Shown: piece by piece, positions 49,121-56,471 of the stretch | How the letters are laid out: each line of letters begins with the position of its first letter | Numbering within the stretch: position 1 is the stretch's first letter | NCBI RefSeq assembly: GCF_039729015.1 | Contig: NZ_CP155792.1 | Coordinates: forward strand, 3,616,001 to 3,680,000 | DNA: 64,000 nt | Reading direction: 5' to 3' | DNA from: Blastococcus sp. HT6-30 | Lineage (GTDB): Bacteria; Actinomycetota; Actinomycetes; Mycobacteriales; Geodermatophilaceae | Position numbers and translations under genes: made by a program | Notes under the pieces: model-generated | What the model saw: only the letters and a program-made list of their open reading frames with translations | The model's database searches: none | Told to the model about the DNA's origin: nothing

Positions 49121-49145
49121 CTCTGACCTGTCGCCCTACGGCCGC

Positions 49146-50516
49146 TCAGTTCGCCATGTCCACGAAGCGGCTGTAGTGGCCCTGGAAGGCGACCGTGACG
49201 TTGGCCGTCGGGCCGTTGCGGTGCTTGACCAGCATGATGTCGGCCTCACCGGCCCGCGGGGACTCCTTCTCGTACATGTCCTCGCGGTGGATCATCATGA
49301 CCATGTCGGCGTCCTGCTCGATGGAGCCGGACTCACGGAGGTCCGACAGCATCGGCTTCTTGTCCTGGCGCTGTTCCGAGCCACGGTTCAGCTGCGACAT
49401 CGCGATGACCGGGACCTCGATCTCCTTGGCCAGCAGCTTCAGGGCGCGAGAGAACTCCGAGACCTCCTGCTGACGGCTCTCGACCCGCTTGCCCGACGTC
49501 ATCAGCTGCAGGTAGTCGATGACCACGAGCTTGAGGTCGTTGCGCTGCTTGAGCCGCCGGGCCTTTGCGCGGATCTCCATCATCGTCATGTTCGGCGAGT
49601 CGTCGATGTAGAGCGGGGCGTCGGCCACCTCACCCATGCGGCGCGCCAGCTTCGCCCAGTCCTCGTCGGAGAGGGTGCCGGCGCGCATGTGGTGCAGCGG
49701 CACCTTCGCCTCGGCCGAGAGCAGACGCATGGTGATCTCGTGCTTGCTCATCTCGAGCGAGAAGATCACCGCCGGCATCTGGTGCCTGACCGTGGCCGAG
49801 CGTGCGATGTCCAGGCCCAGCGTGCTCTTGCCGACACCGGGTCGGGCCGCGATGACGACCATCTGCCCGGCCTGCAGGCCGTTGGTCAACTCGTCGAGGT
49901 CACGGATGCCGGTGGGGACACCGCGCGCGGTGCCGCCCCGGGAGGCGATGGCGTCCAGCTCGTCCATCGTCGGCTGCAGGACGTCCTCGAGGCGCGCGTA
50001 GTCCTCGCTCATCCGCTTCTCGGTGACGTCGTAGATCTCCTGCTGGGCGCGGTCGACGATGTCGTCGACGTCCCCCTTGCCCCCGGCCGCACCGTAGCCG
50101 AGCTGCACGACGCGGGTACCGGCCTCGACCAGGCGCCGCAGCACGGCCTGCTCGGCGACGATCGCCGCGTAGTAGCCGGCGTTCGCGGCCGTCGGCGTCG
50201 AGGCGATGACCGTGTGCAGGTAGACCGCGCCGCCCATCTTGGACAGCTGGTCGGTGCGGTTGAGCTCCGCGGCGACGGTGATCGCGTCGGCGGGCTCACC
50301 GCGCCCGTAGAGGTCCAGGATGCAGTCGAAGATCACCTGGTGCGCAGGACGGTAGAAGTCGTTGCCGTGCAAGACCTCCACGACGTCGGCGATCGCGTCC
50401 TTGCTCAGCAGCATGCCGCCGAGCACCGACTGCTCCGCCGCGACGTCCTGAGGCGGCTGCCGGTCGTACTCCGGCGCCGTCACGGACGGTCGGCTGAACT
50501 CGTCGGCCACCGCCAC
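49146..50516 (-). CDS. dnaB: Replicative DNA helicase DnaB
   Basis: The 456-aa hexameric helicase unwinds DNA at the replication fork. The N-terminal domain (about 20-125; PPQDVAAEQSVLGGMLLS) is followed by the RecA-like motor with Walker A ARPGVGKSTLGLD, Walker B LVVIDYLQLM and the DLRESGSIEQDADMV arginine-finger region. No intein interrupts it, unlike the M. tuberculosis gene. GTG 50516 has GGAGG 7 nt upstream; GTG 50510 is an alternative. It follows rplI after a 603-nt gap carrying a DnaA box. Confidence 0.95.
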   Translation of the reverse strand: MAVADEFSRPSVTAPEYDRQPPQDVAAEQSVLGGMLLSKDAIADVVEVLHGNDFYRPAHQVIFDCILDLYGRGEPADAITVAAELNRTDQLSKMGGAVYLHTVIASTPTAANAGYYAAIVAEQAVLRRLVEAGTRVVQLGYGAAGGKGDVDDIVDRAQQEIYDVTEKRMSEDYARLEDVLQPTMDELDAIASRGGTARGVPTGIRDLDELTNGLQAGQMVVIAARPGVGKSTLGLDIARSATVRHQMPAVIFSLEMSKHEITMRLLSAEAKVPLHHMRAGTLSDEDWAKLARRMGEVADAPLYIDDSPNMTMMEIRAKARRLKQRNDLKLVVIDYLQLMTSGKRVESRQQEVSEFSRALKLLAKEIEVPVIAMSQLNRGSEQRQDKKPMLSDLRESGSIEQDADMVMMIHREDMYEKESPRAGEADIMLVKHRNGPTANVTVAFQGHYSRFVDMAN

Positions 50517-50705
50517 GGGGGTACCTCCATCTCCTTGCGGGCGCGCCCGCATGACCACTGCGCGCAGGGGAAGTACGCGAGCTCGGCGGGCGGCGCCGGA
50601 CCGAACGTCGGTTCGATCAATGCCTACCGGAGGGGACCGACAGTTCGCCGTCCCCGTGGTGGCCGGAGAGGACGTTAGGAAGCCGCGGCGGGAGAGTCCA
50701 CCACC

Positions 50706-50739
50706 GTTGTGCACGTGGATCTGCACAACTTGTGGACAA
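50706..50739. promoter_or_regulatory. DnaA box beside an inverted repeat upstream of dnaB
   Basis: TGTGGACAA (50731-50739) is the exact complement of TTGTCCACA, the DnaA box consensus of Streptomyces and mycobacteria. One base before it ends a perfect inverted repeat, GTTGTGCA-N8-TGCACAAC (50706-50729). The site lies about 190 nt upstream of the dnaB start, in the 603-nt gap 50517-51119. Weaker related words (TGTGGACGG, 50842) are nearby. DnaA control of dnaB is plausible; it is not an origin by itself. Confidence 0.5.
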
Positions 50740-51041
50740 GTCGGTGGACGGAGGCGTGTCGACATGTGGAGGAGGCGGGGGACGGCGGGCGCCCCTCCGG
50801 GCGATCACCCCGTGCGACCTGCACGCTTGCCGCCCACCGGGTGTGGACGGAAGAAACTTCTCGAGAAACTTCCGGCCGTCGCACCACGAGTCACAGCGGT
50901 GCACGGGGGATCCCCGCGGCCCGGGGGAGGGCGTCGCCCGGCCTCCTGTGCGCTCTGGGAGCTCTGCTGCCGTTCCGTCGGGCCGGCGGAAACCTCCCGG
51001 GTGGCCGCGACGCTCCTGGGACGCCTGGAGGGCCGGGAACG

Positions 51042-51082
51042 CCACGAGGGGCGCCGGACGGGAAGTCCGGCGCCCCTCGTGG
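51042..51082 (-). terminator. 18-bp terminator after rplI
   Basis: Positions 51042-51059 pair perfectly with 51065-51082 around a 5-nt loop, 37 nt past the rplI stop. It ends the rpsF-ssb-rpsR-rplI operon; dnaB therefore has its own promoter in the remaining ~520-nt gap, where I see no other gene. Confidence 0.85.
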
Positions 51083-51119
51083 GCAGTGCAGCGACCCTCC
51101 GCGGGGGAGGGCCCGTTCC

Positions 51120-51575
51120 CTACTCGGCGACGACGTCGATCGTCAGCTGAGAGGTGACCTCGGGGTGCACCCGCACGGTGACGGTGTGCTGACCCGTGGT
51201 CTTGATGCTGCTGGGCAGCTCGATCCGGCGACGGTCGAGCGCCGGGCCGCCGGCCGCGGTGACCGCGGCGGCGACGTCGGCGGTGGTGACCCGGCCGAAC
51301 AGGCGACCACCGTCACCGGCGCGCGCCGGCACCTGGACGGTCAGGCCGTTGATACGGCCGGCCAGGGCCTGCGCCTCCTCGTGGGAGGCCACCTCGCGGG
51401 CGGCACGCGCCCGGCGCAGGGACTCGACCTGCTTCTCGGCACCCCGGGTGGCCACGATGGCCAGCCCGCGGGGCAGGAGGTAGTTGCGGCCGTAGCCGCC
51501 CTTGACCTCGACGGTGTCGCCGGAGGACCCGAGACCGGTGACCTCCTGCGTGAGGATCAGCTTCATCGTGCTCAT
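51120..51575 (-). CDS. rplI: 50S ribosomal protein L9
   Basis: The 151-aa protein has the L9 N-terminal domain ([34 protein letters not shown] when read in pieces; GYGRNYLLP is the signature), a long connecting helix (about 50-80) and a C-terminal rRNA-binding domain. It is last in the rpsF-ssb-rpsR-rplI operon, 2 nt after rpsR. ATG 51575 is used; ATG 51566, giving the usual MKLILTQ start, is equally plausible. Confidence 0.95.
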   Translation of the reverse strand: MSTMKLILTQEVTGLGSSGDTVEVKGGYGRNYLLPRGLAIVATRGAEKQVESLRRARAAREVASHEEAQALAGRINGLTVQVPARAGDGGRLFGRVTTADVAAAVTAAGGPALDRRRIELPSSIKTTGQHTVTVRVHPEVTSQLTIDVVAE

Positions 51576-51577
51576 GA

Positions 51578-51814
51578 TCAGCGCGCCGTCGAGGTGTAGG
51601 GCAGCAGCGCCATCTCACGGCTGTTCTTCACGGCCGTGGCGACGTCACGCTGGTGCTGGCTGCAGTTGCCGCTGACGCGGCGGGCACGGATCTTGCCGCG
51701 GTCGGAGATGAACTTCCGCAGCAGGGTCGTGTCCTTGTAGTCGACGTAGGTCGCCTTGTCCTTGCAGAACTGGCAGACCTTCTTCTTGGGCTTGCGAACA
51801 GGGGGCTTGGGCAC
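51578..51814 (-). CDS. rpsR: 30S ribosomal protein S18
   Basis: The 78-aa small-subunit protein shows [18 protein letters not shown], the core S18 signature. It retains CQFC (14-17) and a later Cys in NCSQHQR, marking the zinc-binding C+ type; many actinobacteria have a second, Cys-less S18 used under zinc limitation. GTG 51814 has GGAG upstream. Its place after ssb is standard. Confidence 0.96.
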   Translation of the reverse strand: MPKPPVRKPKKKVCQFCKDKATYVDYKDTTLLRKFISDRGKIRARRVSGNCSQHQRDVATAVKNSREMALLPYTSTAR

Positions 51815-51901
51815 CTGGTTCTCCAGAATCGAACGGTTTGTGTGGCCCCGTCCAGAGGTCCACCGCGAGCTCGCGAGTGGTGAGGGGGACGGGGTCCTTG
51901 C

Positions 51902-52387
51902 TCAGAACGGCGGTTCGTCGGACGGCCCGGCAGGCGTCGACCACGGGTCGCTCGCCCCGCCGCCGCCACCACCGAAGCCGCCGCCACCGCCGAAGCCGCC
52001 GCCACCGCCGCCGCCCTCACCGCGCGAGGCGCGGGTGACCTTGGCCGTGGCGTAGCGCAGCGACGGGCCGATCTCATCGACCTCGAGCTCGACGACGGTG
52101 CGCTTCTCGCCTTCCTTCGTCTCGAACGAGCGCTGCTTGAGGCGGCCGCTGACGATGACGCGCGATCCGCGGGTCAGCGACTCGGCCACGTTCTCCGCGG
52201 CCTGACGCCAGACGTTGCAGCGGAGGAAGAGCGCCTCGCCGTCCTTCCACTCCTGCGACTGGCGGTCGAAGGTCCGGGGCGTCGAGGCCACGGTGAAGTT
52301 GGCGACGGCAGCGCCCGACGGCGTGAAGCGCAGCTCCGGATCGGCGGTCAGGTTGCCGATGACGGTGATGACGGTTTCGCCGGCCAT
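51902..52387 (-). CDS. ssb: Single-stranded DNA-binding protein
   Basis: The 161-aa protein has an OB-fold (1-110; [20 protein letters not shown] and [14 protein letters not shown]) and a Gly-rich linker (about 122-145) ending in the acidic tip DEPPF, which binds replication partners. It is the housekeeping SSB by its place between rpsF and rpsR. ATG 52387 lies 2 nt after the rpsF stop. The Gly-rich linker is coded by near-perfect short repeats at about 51955-52015. Confidence 0.96.
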   Translation of the reverse strand: MAGETVITVIGNLTADPELRFTPSGAAVANFTVASTPRTFDRQSQEWKDGEALFLRCNVWRQAAENVAESLTRGSRVIVSGRLKQRSFETKEGEKRTVVELEVDEIGPSLRYATAKVTRASRGEGGGGGGGFGGGGGFGGGGGGASDPWSTPAGPSDEPPF

Positions 52388-52389
52388 GG

Positions 52390-52680
52390 TCAGTGGACCT
52401 CGGGCCGCATCAGCTTCGTGCGCAGGACCGACTCGTTCAGGTTCAGCTGCCGGTCGAGCTCGGAGACCGCTGCGGGCTCGGCATCGATGTCGATGACCGC
52501 GTAGATGCCCTCGGCCTGCTTGTTGATCTCGTAGGCCATGCGACGGCGGCCCCAGATGTCGACCTTGCCGACGTTGCCACCGGAGTTGGTGATGACGGTC
52601 AGGAACCGGTCGAGCGAGGGCGCGATCGTGCGCTCCTCCAGATCGGGGTCGAGAATGACCATCAGTTCGTAATGACGCAC
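52390..52680 (-). CDS. rpsF: 30S ribosomal protein S6
   Basis: The 96-aa protein has [16 protein letters not shown] at the N-terminus and [18 protein letters not shown] in the middle, the S6 signatures. It pairs with S18 on the small subunit. GTG 52680 is chosen because the conserved start RHYELM follows directly and GGAGG lies upstream; an ATG at 52743 would add 21 unlikely residues. It is first gene of the operon. Confidence 0.95.
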   Translation of the reverse strand: MRHYELMVILDPDLEERTIAPSLDRFLTVITNSGGNVGKVDIWGRRRMAYEINKQAEGIYAVIDIDAEPAAVSELDRQLNLNESVLRTKLMRPEVH

Positions 52681-52860
52681 GGAGAACCCCACCTCCTCTG
52701 GTCTCAGCGGCTGCAGGGAATCTGCAGCAGGAGGGTCGTACACGCGTCGCGCGCCCCGGCTGGAGCCGGAACGCGCGGCTTCAGGTTACCAGCGCTGTGG
52801 ATCCGGCCATCAGGCGCGGCCGTGGGGGACGACGACGGCCGTCGCGGTGACGCCTGGCGA

Positions 52861-53919
52861 TCAGCGGGTCTCGCGCGCTGCCTGTGCGGTGCGGACGAGC
52901 GCCGCGGTGACGGCGGCCAGCGCGACGACGGCGGCGAGCGCGGCCGTCGGCAGGGTGACCGGGTCGGCCCCCGACACGGTGGCGACCTGGTCGGCCGCCT
53001 CCCCGTCCGGCCCGGAGGAGCCCAGACCGGCGAGCTGGCCGAACACCGGGACCGAGGCGCGGTCGTAGGAGCCCGTGACGCCACCGGCACCGGTGCGGTC
53101 CGTGCTGCCGGTGCGGTCCGTGCTGCCGGTGCGGTCCGTGCTGCCGGAAGGCGAGCCGGGGACGACGGAGCGGGACGGGTCGAAGGCCGCGGCGGCCGAG
53201 CGGGTGCCCGGGGCGAGCTGCGCGGCACCCCCGGCCGCGGTGTCGTAGGTGTACTGGCGGCCCGGGACGTCCTGCGGCGAGGAAGCCGGCGCGACCTCGG
53301 GGCTCGGGGCCTGACCGGTCGGTGGGGGCACCGGTCCGCCCGGGGCGGTGGGCGGCTGCGGGGTGACCTGCGGCGCCTCGGGCAGCGCCGGGGGCGGGAG
53401 CGGCGGCAGGTTCGCGCCCTCGAGGTCGGGCAGCGGGAGGAGCGTGTTGACGACCAGCGGCTGCGGCCGGGGGAGCGGGGGCAGGAGCGCGGCCGCCGCG
53501 TCCAGGAGCGGCCGGGTGAGCGCCGCGCCGCTCTCGTACGTGTACGTGAAGGTCAACCAGCAACCGGCGACGCAGCTGCGGTCGAACGTCTCGGTGACCG
53601 CGGCGCCGGGGGCCAGCGCCTTCCGCCCCGACGGCATCGTGAGGGTGACCTGGGTCCTGGCCGTGACGTCGACCAGCGCCGGCAGCAGGGCGCCGCCGAC
53701 CTCGACCGTCCTGTCCTGGAGCTCGTTGACGAAGGTGACCGACCCCCCCTGGTCGACCGAGACGACCAGCTGGGTCAGGTCCCGGATCGGCACGGTCGCC
53801 GTCGGCGCGGCAGTGGCCACGGGCGCCGCCGTCACGGCTGCCACCGCCACGCCCAGCCAGCTCAGCACGGCCACGGCTGCGCCCCGGCGGGCAGTGCGAC
53901 GGATGCGACCCGTTGCCAT
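52861..53919 (-). CDS. Secreted, C-terminally anchored Pro-rich protein of unknown function
   Basis: The 352-aa product has a basic start and signal peptide (about 12-38), a beta-rich exported domain (about 40-130) with a Cys pair in RSCVAGCW that may be a disulphide, a long Pro-rich stretch (135-225), three tandem GSTDRT units (about 255-275) and a C-terminal membrane helix (about 322-344) with a basic tail. This layout suggests a wall-spanning surface protein. The exported domain resembles cupredoxin-like folds by its strand pattern only. It lies upstream of rpsF on the same strand, 180 nt away. Confidence 0.8.
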   Translation of the reverse strand: MATGRIRRTARRGAAVAVLSWLGVAVAAVTAAPVATAAPTATVPIRDLTQLVVSVDQGGSVTFVNELQDRTVEVGGALLPALVDVTARTQVTLTMPSGRKALAPGAAVTETFDRSCVAGCWLTFTYTYESGAALTRPLLDAAAALLPPLPRPQPLVVNTLLPLPDLEGANLPPLPPPALPEAPQVTPQPPTAPGGPVPPPTGQAPSPEVAPASSPQDVPGRQYTYDTAAGGAAQLAPGTRSAAAAFDPSRSVVPGSPSGSTDRTGSTDRTGSTDRTGAGGVTGSYDRASVPVFGQLAGLGSSGPDGEAADQVATVSGADPVTLPTAALAAVVALAAVTAALVRTAQAARETR

Positions 53920-54043
53920 GTTCTGCTACCTCCACGTCGACGTCACACCGCTACCGGCGGGTAACCCTCGTCACGAACCCAACGATCATGTGACGCAGGC
54001 GATACGGGGAGACGAGGAACTCGACCAGAATCGGAGATCCGGC

Positions 54044-54859
54044 ATGGCAGACCACCCGATCGGCGTACACGTGGGCGCCGGCCTGACCGACGACGGCGAG
54101 CTGGACTGGGGCGGGCCGCTGGCCCGCGCGGCCGAGATCGATGCCGACGGCGTCCAGGTGTTCCTCGCCGATCCGCAGGGCTGGAAGGCGCCCCGCCCCC
54201 GTCCGGACGCCGCGCAGCTGCAGGCCTCCGGCGTCGCCGTGTTCGTGCACGCGCCGTACGTGCTCAACGTGGCGACGACCAACAACCGCATTCGGATCCC
54301 CAGCCGCACGCTGCTCGGCAAGCACGCGCAGGCCGCGGCCGATGTCGGCGCCCGTGGCCTCGTGGTGCACGGCGGCCACGTCCTGGCCGAGGACGACCCG
54401 GCGGTGGGCGTGGACAACTGGCGCAAGACCTTCGCCCGCCAGGCCGAGCAGGGTGGGTTCCCCGTCCCGGTGCTGATCGAGAACACGGCGGGCGGCGGGA
54501 ACGCCATGGCCCGCGACTTCGACGCCCTCGGCCGGCTGTGGGACGCCGTCGGGGAGTTCGGCGCCGGGTTCGTGCTCGACACCTGCCACGCCTGGGCCGC
54601 CGGCTGGGACCTCAGCACCGTCGTCGACGCGGTGCGTGCAGTCACCGGCCGGATCGACCTGGTCCACCTGAACAACAGCCGGGACCCCGCCGGATCGAGC
54701 CGGGACCGGCACGCCCCGCTGGGCGCCGGGGAGATCCCTGCCGACGTGCTGATCGACGTCGCCCGGTACGCCGGCTGCCCGATCGTGCTGGAGACCCCCG
54801 GCGATGCGGCCGGTCACGCCGAGGAGATCGCGGTCATCAGAGCCGCCCTGACCGGCTGA
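54044..54859 (+). CDS. nfo: Deoxyribonuclease IV (AP endonuclease, Nfo family)
   Basis: The 271-aa TIM-barrel enzyme nicks DNA at abasic sites. Metal ligands are visible in order: His in VFVHAPY, His in VVHGGH, Glu in LIENTAGGG, Asp and His in LDTCHAWAAG, His in LVHLNNS, Asp and His in DRHAPLGAG and Glu in VLETPG. PLGAGEIP is the family signature. The length is slightly shorter than E. coli Nfo (285 aa). ATG 54044 follows GGAG. It is divergent from the surface-protein gene and convergent with the GT87 gene. Confidence 0.94.
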   Translation: MADHPIGVHVGAGLTDDGELDWGGPLARAAEIDADGVQVFLADPQGWKAPRPRPDAAQLQASGVAVFVHAPYVLNVATTNNRIRIPSRTLLGKHAQAAADVGARGLVVHGGHVLAEDDPAVGVDNWRKTFARQAEQGGFPVPVLIENTAGGGNAMARDFDALGRLWDAVGEFGAGFVLDTCHAWAAGWDLSTVVDAVRAVTGRIDLVHLNNSRDPAGSSRDRHAPLGAGEIPADVLIDVARYAGCPIVLETPGDAAGHAEEIAVIRAALTG

Positions 54860-54892
54860 CCGGACCAGGGGGCGACGCCTGCTCGGTCACGC

Positions 54893-54965
54893 CGGGTGGG
54901 CCCGGAGGGTGCGTTCAGCGCAGCCCGGGACGACACCTGGCCGCGGTGCGCTCCGGAGGACCACC
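54893..54965. repeat. Dispersed repeat, copy B (3' end of the GT87 gene)
   Basis: Shares GTGGGCCCGGAGGG and CACCTGGCCGCGGTG (54934-54948), followed by a related dyad, with copy A at 5566-5658. It covers the stop codon (54915) of the minus-strand GT87 gene, so the last ~15 codons are encoded by repeat sequence. Confidence 0.55.
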
Positions 54966-56450
54966 GTGCCACCGCCGGACGGACCGCGCGGTCACGGCGC
55001 CGTCGAGCACTCCCCCGGCCGGGTCGTCGACCCCCGGCCAGCTGGTGCGGACGACGTCCCGGTCGGGGTCGAGCACGTCCCGCACGACCAGCGCCATGAG
55101 GACGACGACGGCGACGTCCCGGACGACGACGGCGAGGAAGAACCACTCGACGTCGATGCCGTTGTTCTCCGTGCCCAGGTACCAGAGCATCCGGGGCACC
55201 CACAGCAGCGCCTCGGTGGCCTGCCAGGCGAGCAGGGAGCGCCATCGTGGCCGGGCCAGCACGGCCAGGGGGAGCAGCCACAGGGAGTACTGCGGGCTCC
55301 ACACCTTGTTGGTGAGCAGGAAGATCGCGACGAGCAGGAAGGCGATCTGGGCCACCCGCGGCCGGACCGGTGCGTTCAGCGTGAGCCAGGCGACCACGCC
55401 CACGCCGACCAGCAGCGACACCGCGACGGCGACGTTGAGCAGCGCCGGCGACCCGCCCCCGGCCGCCCCGCCGCCGAGCACCCCGCCGCCGAACACGTGC
55501 AGGGCCAGGTTCCACAGCGAGTCGGGATCCACCGGCCGGGTGCTGTTGAAGGCGAAGAAGTACCACCAGTTCCCCGGCTCGGCCAGGGCGACGGGCACGT
55601 TCACCGCGGCCCAGGCGGCGGCCGCGGCCAGCGCGGTGCGCAGCCAGACCCGCAGCTGCCCGGCGCGCAGGCACAGCAGGAACAACGCCGCCAGCACGAA
55701 CAGCGGGTAGAGCTTCGCGGCGACCCCCAGCCCCAGCAGGACGCCGGCCAGCACCGGGCGGCGCCGCGCCCAGGCCCACATCCCCAGGGCGGTGAGCGCG
55801 GCTGCGAACAGGTCCCAGTTGGTGAAGGCGTGCACGAGCAACAGCGGGGACAGCCCGATGAGGGCCGCGTCCCAGGGTCGGCGGCCGGCGAGCGCCAGCG
55901 TGCTCCGCACCACCAGCAGCGCGCAGCCGGTGAGCAGCAGGCAGGTGACGACGTAGTAGCTCTGCACCGGCGGCACCGAGGGCAGCAGGTGCGAGGCGGC
56001 GGCCACGCTGTCGTAGCCGCCGGACAGGGCGGCGGCGAACGCCATGAAGCCCCCGGTGAGGACGGGGTACTCGACGGCGACGTCGAGGTAGGGGAGGGCC
56101 ACGTCGAGCCCGTACAGGCCGAACAGCGGCACGGCGTCCGAGTAGCAGAGGTGCGTGTACTGCACCTGTCCGGGCCAGTTGCCGTCGGAGCACGGTGCCT
56201 GCTTGACCCACGCCACCGCGAGCACGAGCGAGGCGAACAGCAGGCACACCCGGAGCGGCGTCCAGAACCACGCGCGGCCGGTCACGGCGTAGCGCCCCCA
56301 CGGGCCGCCCACGGCCTCGCTGGCCTGCCGGACCACCGGATCGGTCCAGGAGGGGACGACCCGGTCGGGCGTCCAGGGCGCCGGCGTTCCACGTGGAACG
56401 AGCACGGGCCCGTCCGCGGTGGCGGACGGGCCCGTGGGCGAGCTGCTCAT
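54915..56450 (-). CDS. GT87-type membrane glycosyltransferase (Rv0051-like)
   Basis: The 511-aa protein has about 11-12 membrane helices and the features of polyprenol-phosphomannose-dependent GT87/GT-C enzymes: an early acidic loop (LDVAVEYPVLTGGF), FTNWDLFAAALTALGMWAWARRRP, LLGLGVAAKLYPLFVL and NKVWSPQYSLWLLPL. M. tuberculosis Rv0051 occupies the same place after ponA1. It probably adds mannose to an envelope glycan. ATG 56450 is 22 nt after the ponA stop; its first codons lie in a strong hairpin next to a parS-like site, so the start is uncertain. Confidence 0.85.
   Translation of the reverse strand: MSSSPTGPSATADGPVLVPRGTPAPWTPDRVVPSWTDPVVRQASEAVGGPWGRYAVTGRAWFWTPLRVCLLFASLVLAVAWVKQAPCSDGNWPGQVQYTHLCYSDAVPLFGLYGLDVALPYLDVAVEYPVLTGGFMAFAAALSGGYDSVAAASHLLPSVPPVQSYYVVTCLLLTGCALLVVRSTLALAGRRPWDAALIGLSPLLLVHAFTNWDLFAAALTALGMWAWARRRPVLAGVLLGLGVAAKLYPLFVLAALFLLCLRAGQLRVWLRTALAAAAAWAAVNVPVALAEPGNWWYFFAFNSTRPVDPDSLWNLALHVFGGGVLGGGAAGGGSPALLNVAVAVSLLVGVGVVAWLTLNAPVRPRVAQIAFLLVAIFLLTNKVWSPQYSLWLLPLAVLARPRWRSLLAWQATEALLWVPRMLWYLGTENNGIDVEWFFLAVVVRDVAVVVLMALVVRDVLDPDRDVVRTSWPGVDDPAGGVLDGAVTARSVRRWHGGPPERTAARCRPGLR
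56386..56399. promoter_or_regulatory. parS-like palindrome, perfect copy 3
   Basis: GTTCCACGTGGAAC occurs near the start of the GT87 gene (codons for VPRG), 4 nt from a 15-bp hairpin. It is 17.7 kb from copy 2 and about 5.9 kb upstream of the dnaB start. Its nearness to the oriC-side housekeeping block supports a chromosome-partition role. Confidence 0.75.
56403..56436 (-). terminator. 15-bp hairpin at the ponA-GT87 junction
   Basis: Positions 56403-56417 pair perfectly with 56422-56436 around a 4-nt loop, 36 nt beyond the ponA stop on the minus strand. It may be the ponA terminator, with readthrough into the GT87 gene, or an attenuator. It overlaps the annotated start region of the GT87 gene. 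Confidence 0.65.
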
Positions 56451-56471
56451 GCGAGCAGTGTGCGTGATCGG

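Noticed and set aside
50517-51119. Chromosomal origin of replication in the gap upstream of dnaB
   Set aside because: Only one consensus DnaA box and no A/T-rich unwinding region or adjacent dnaA/dnaN.
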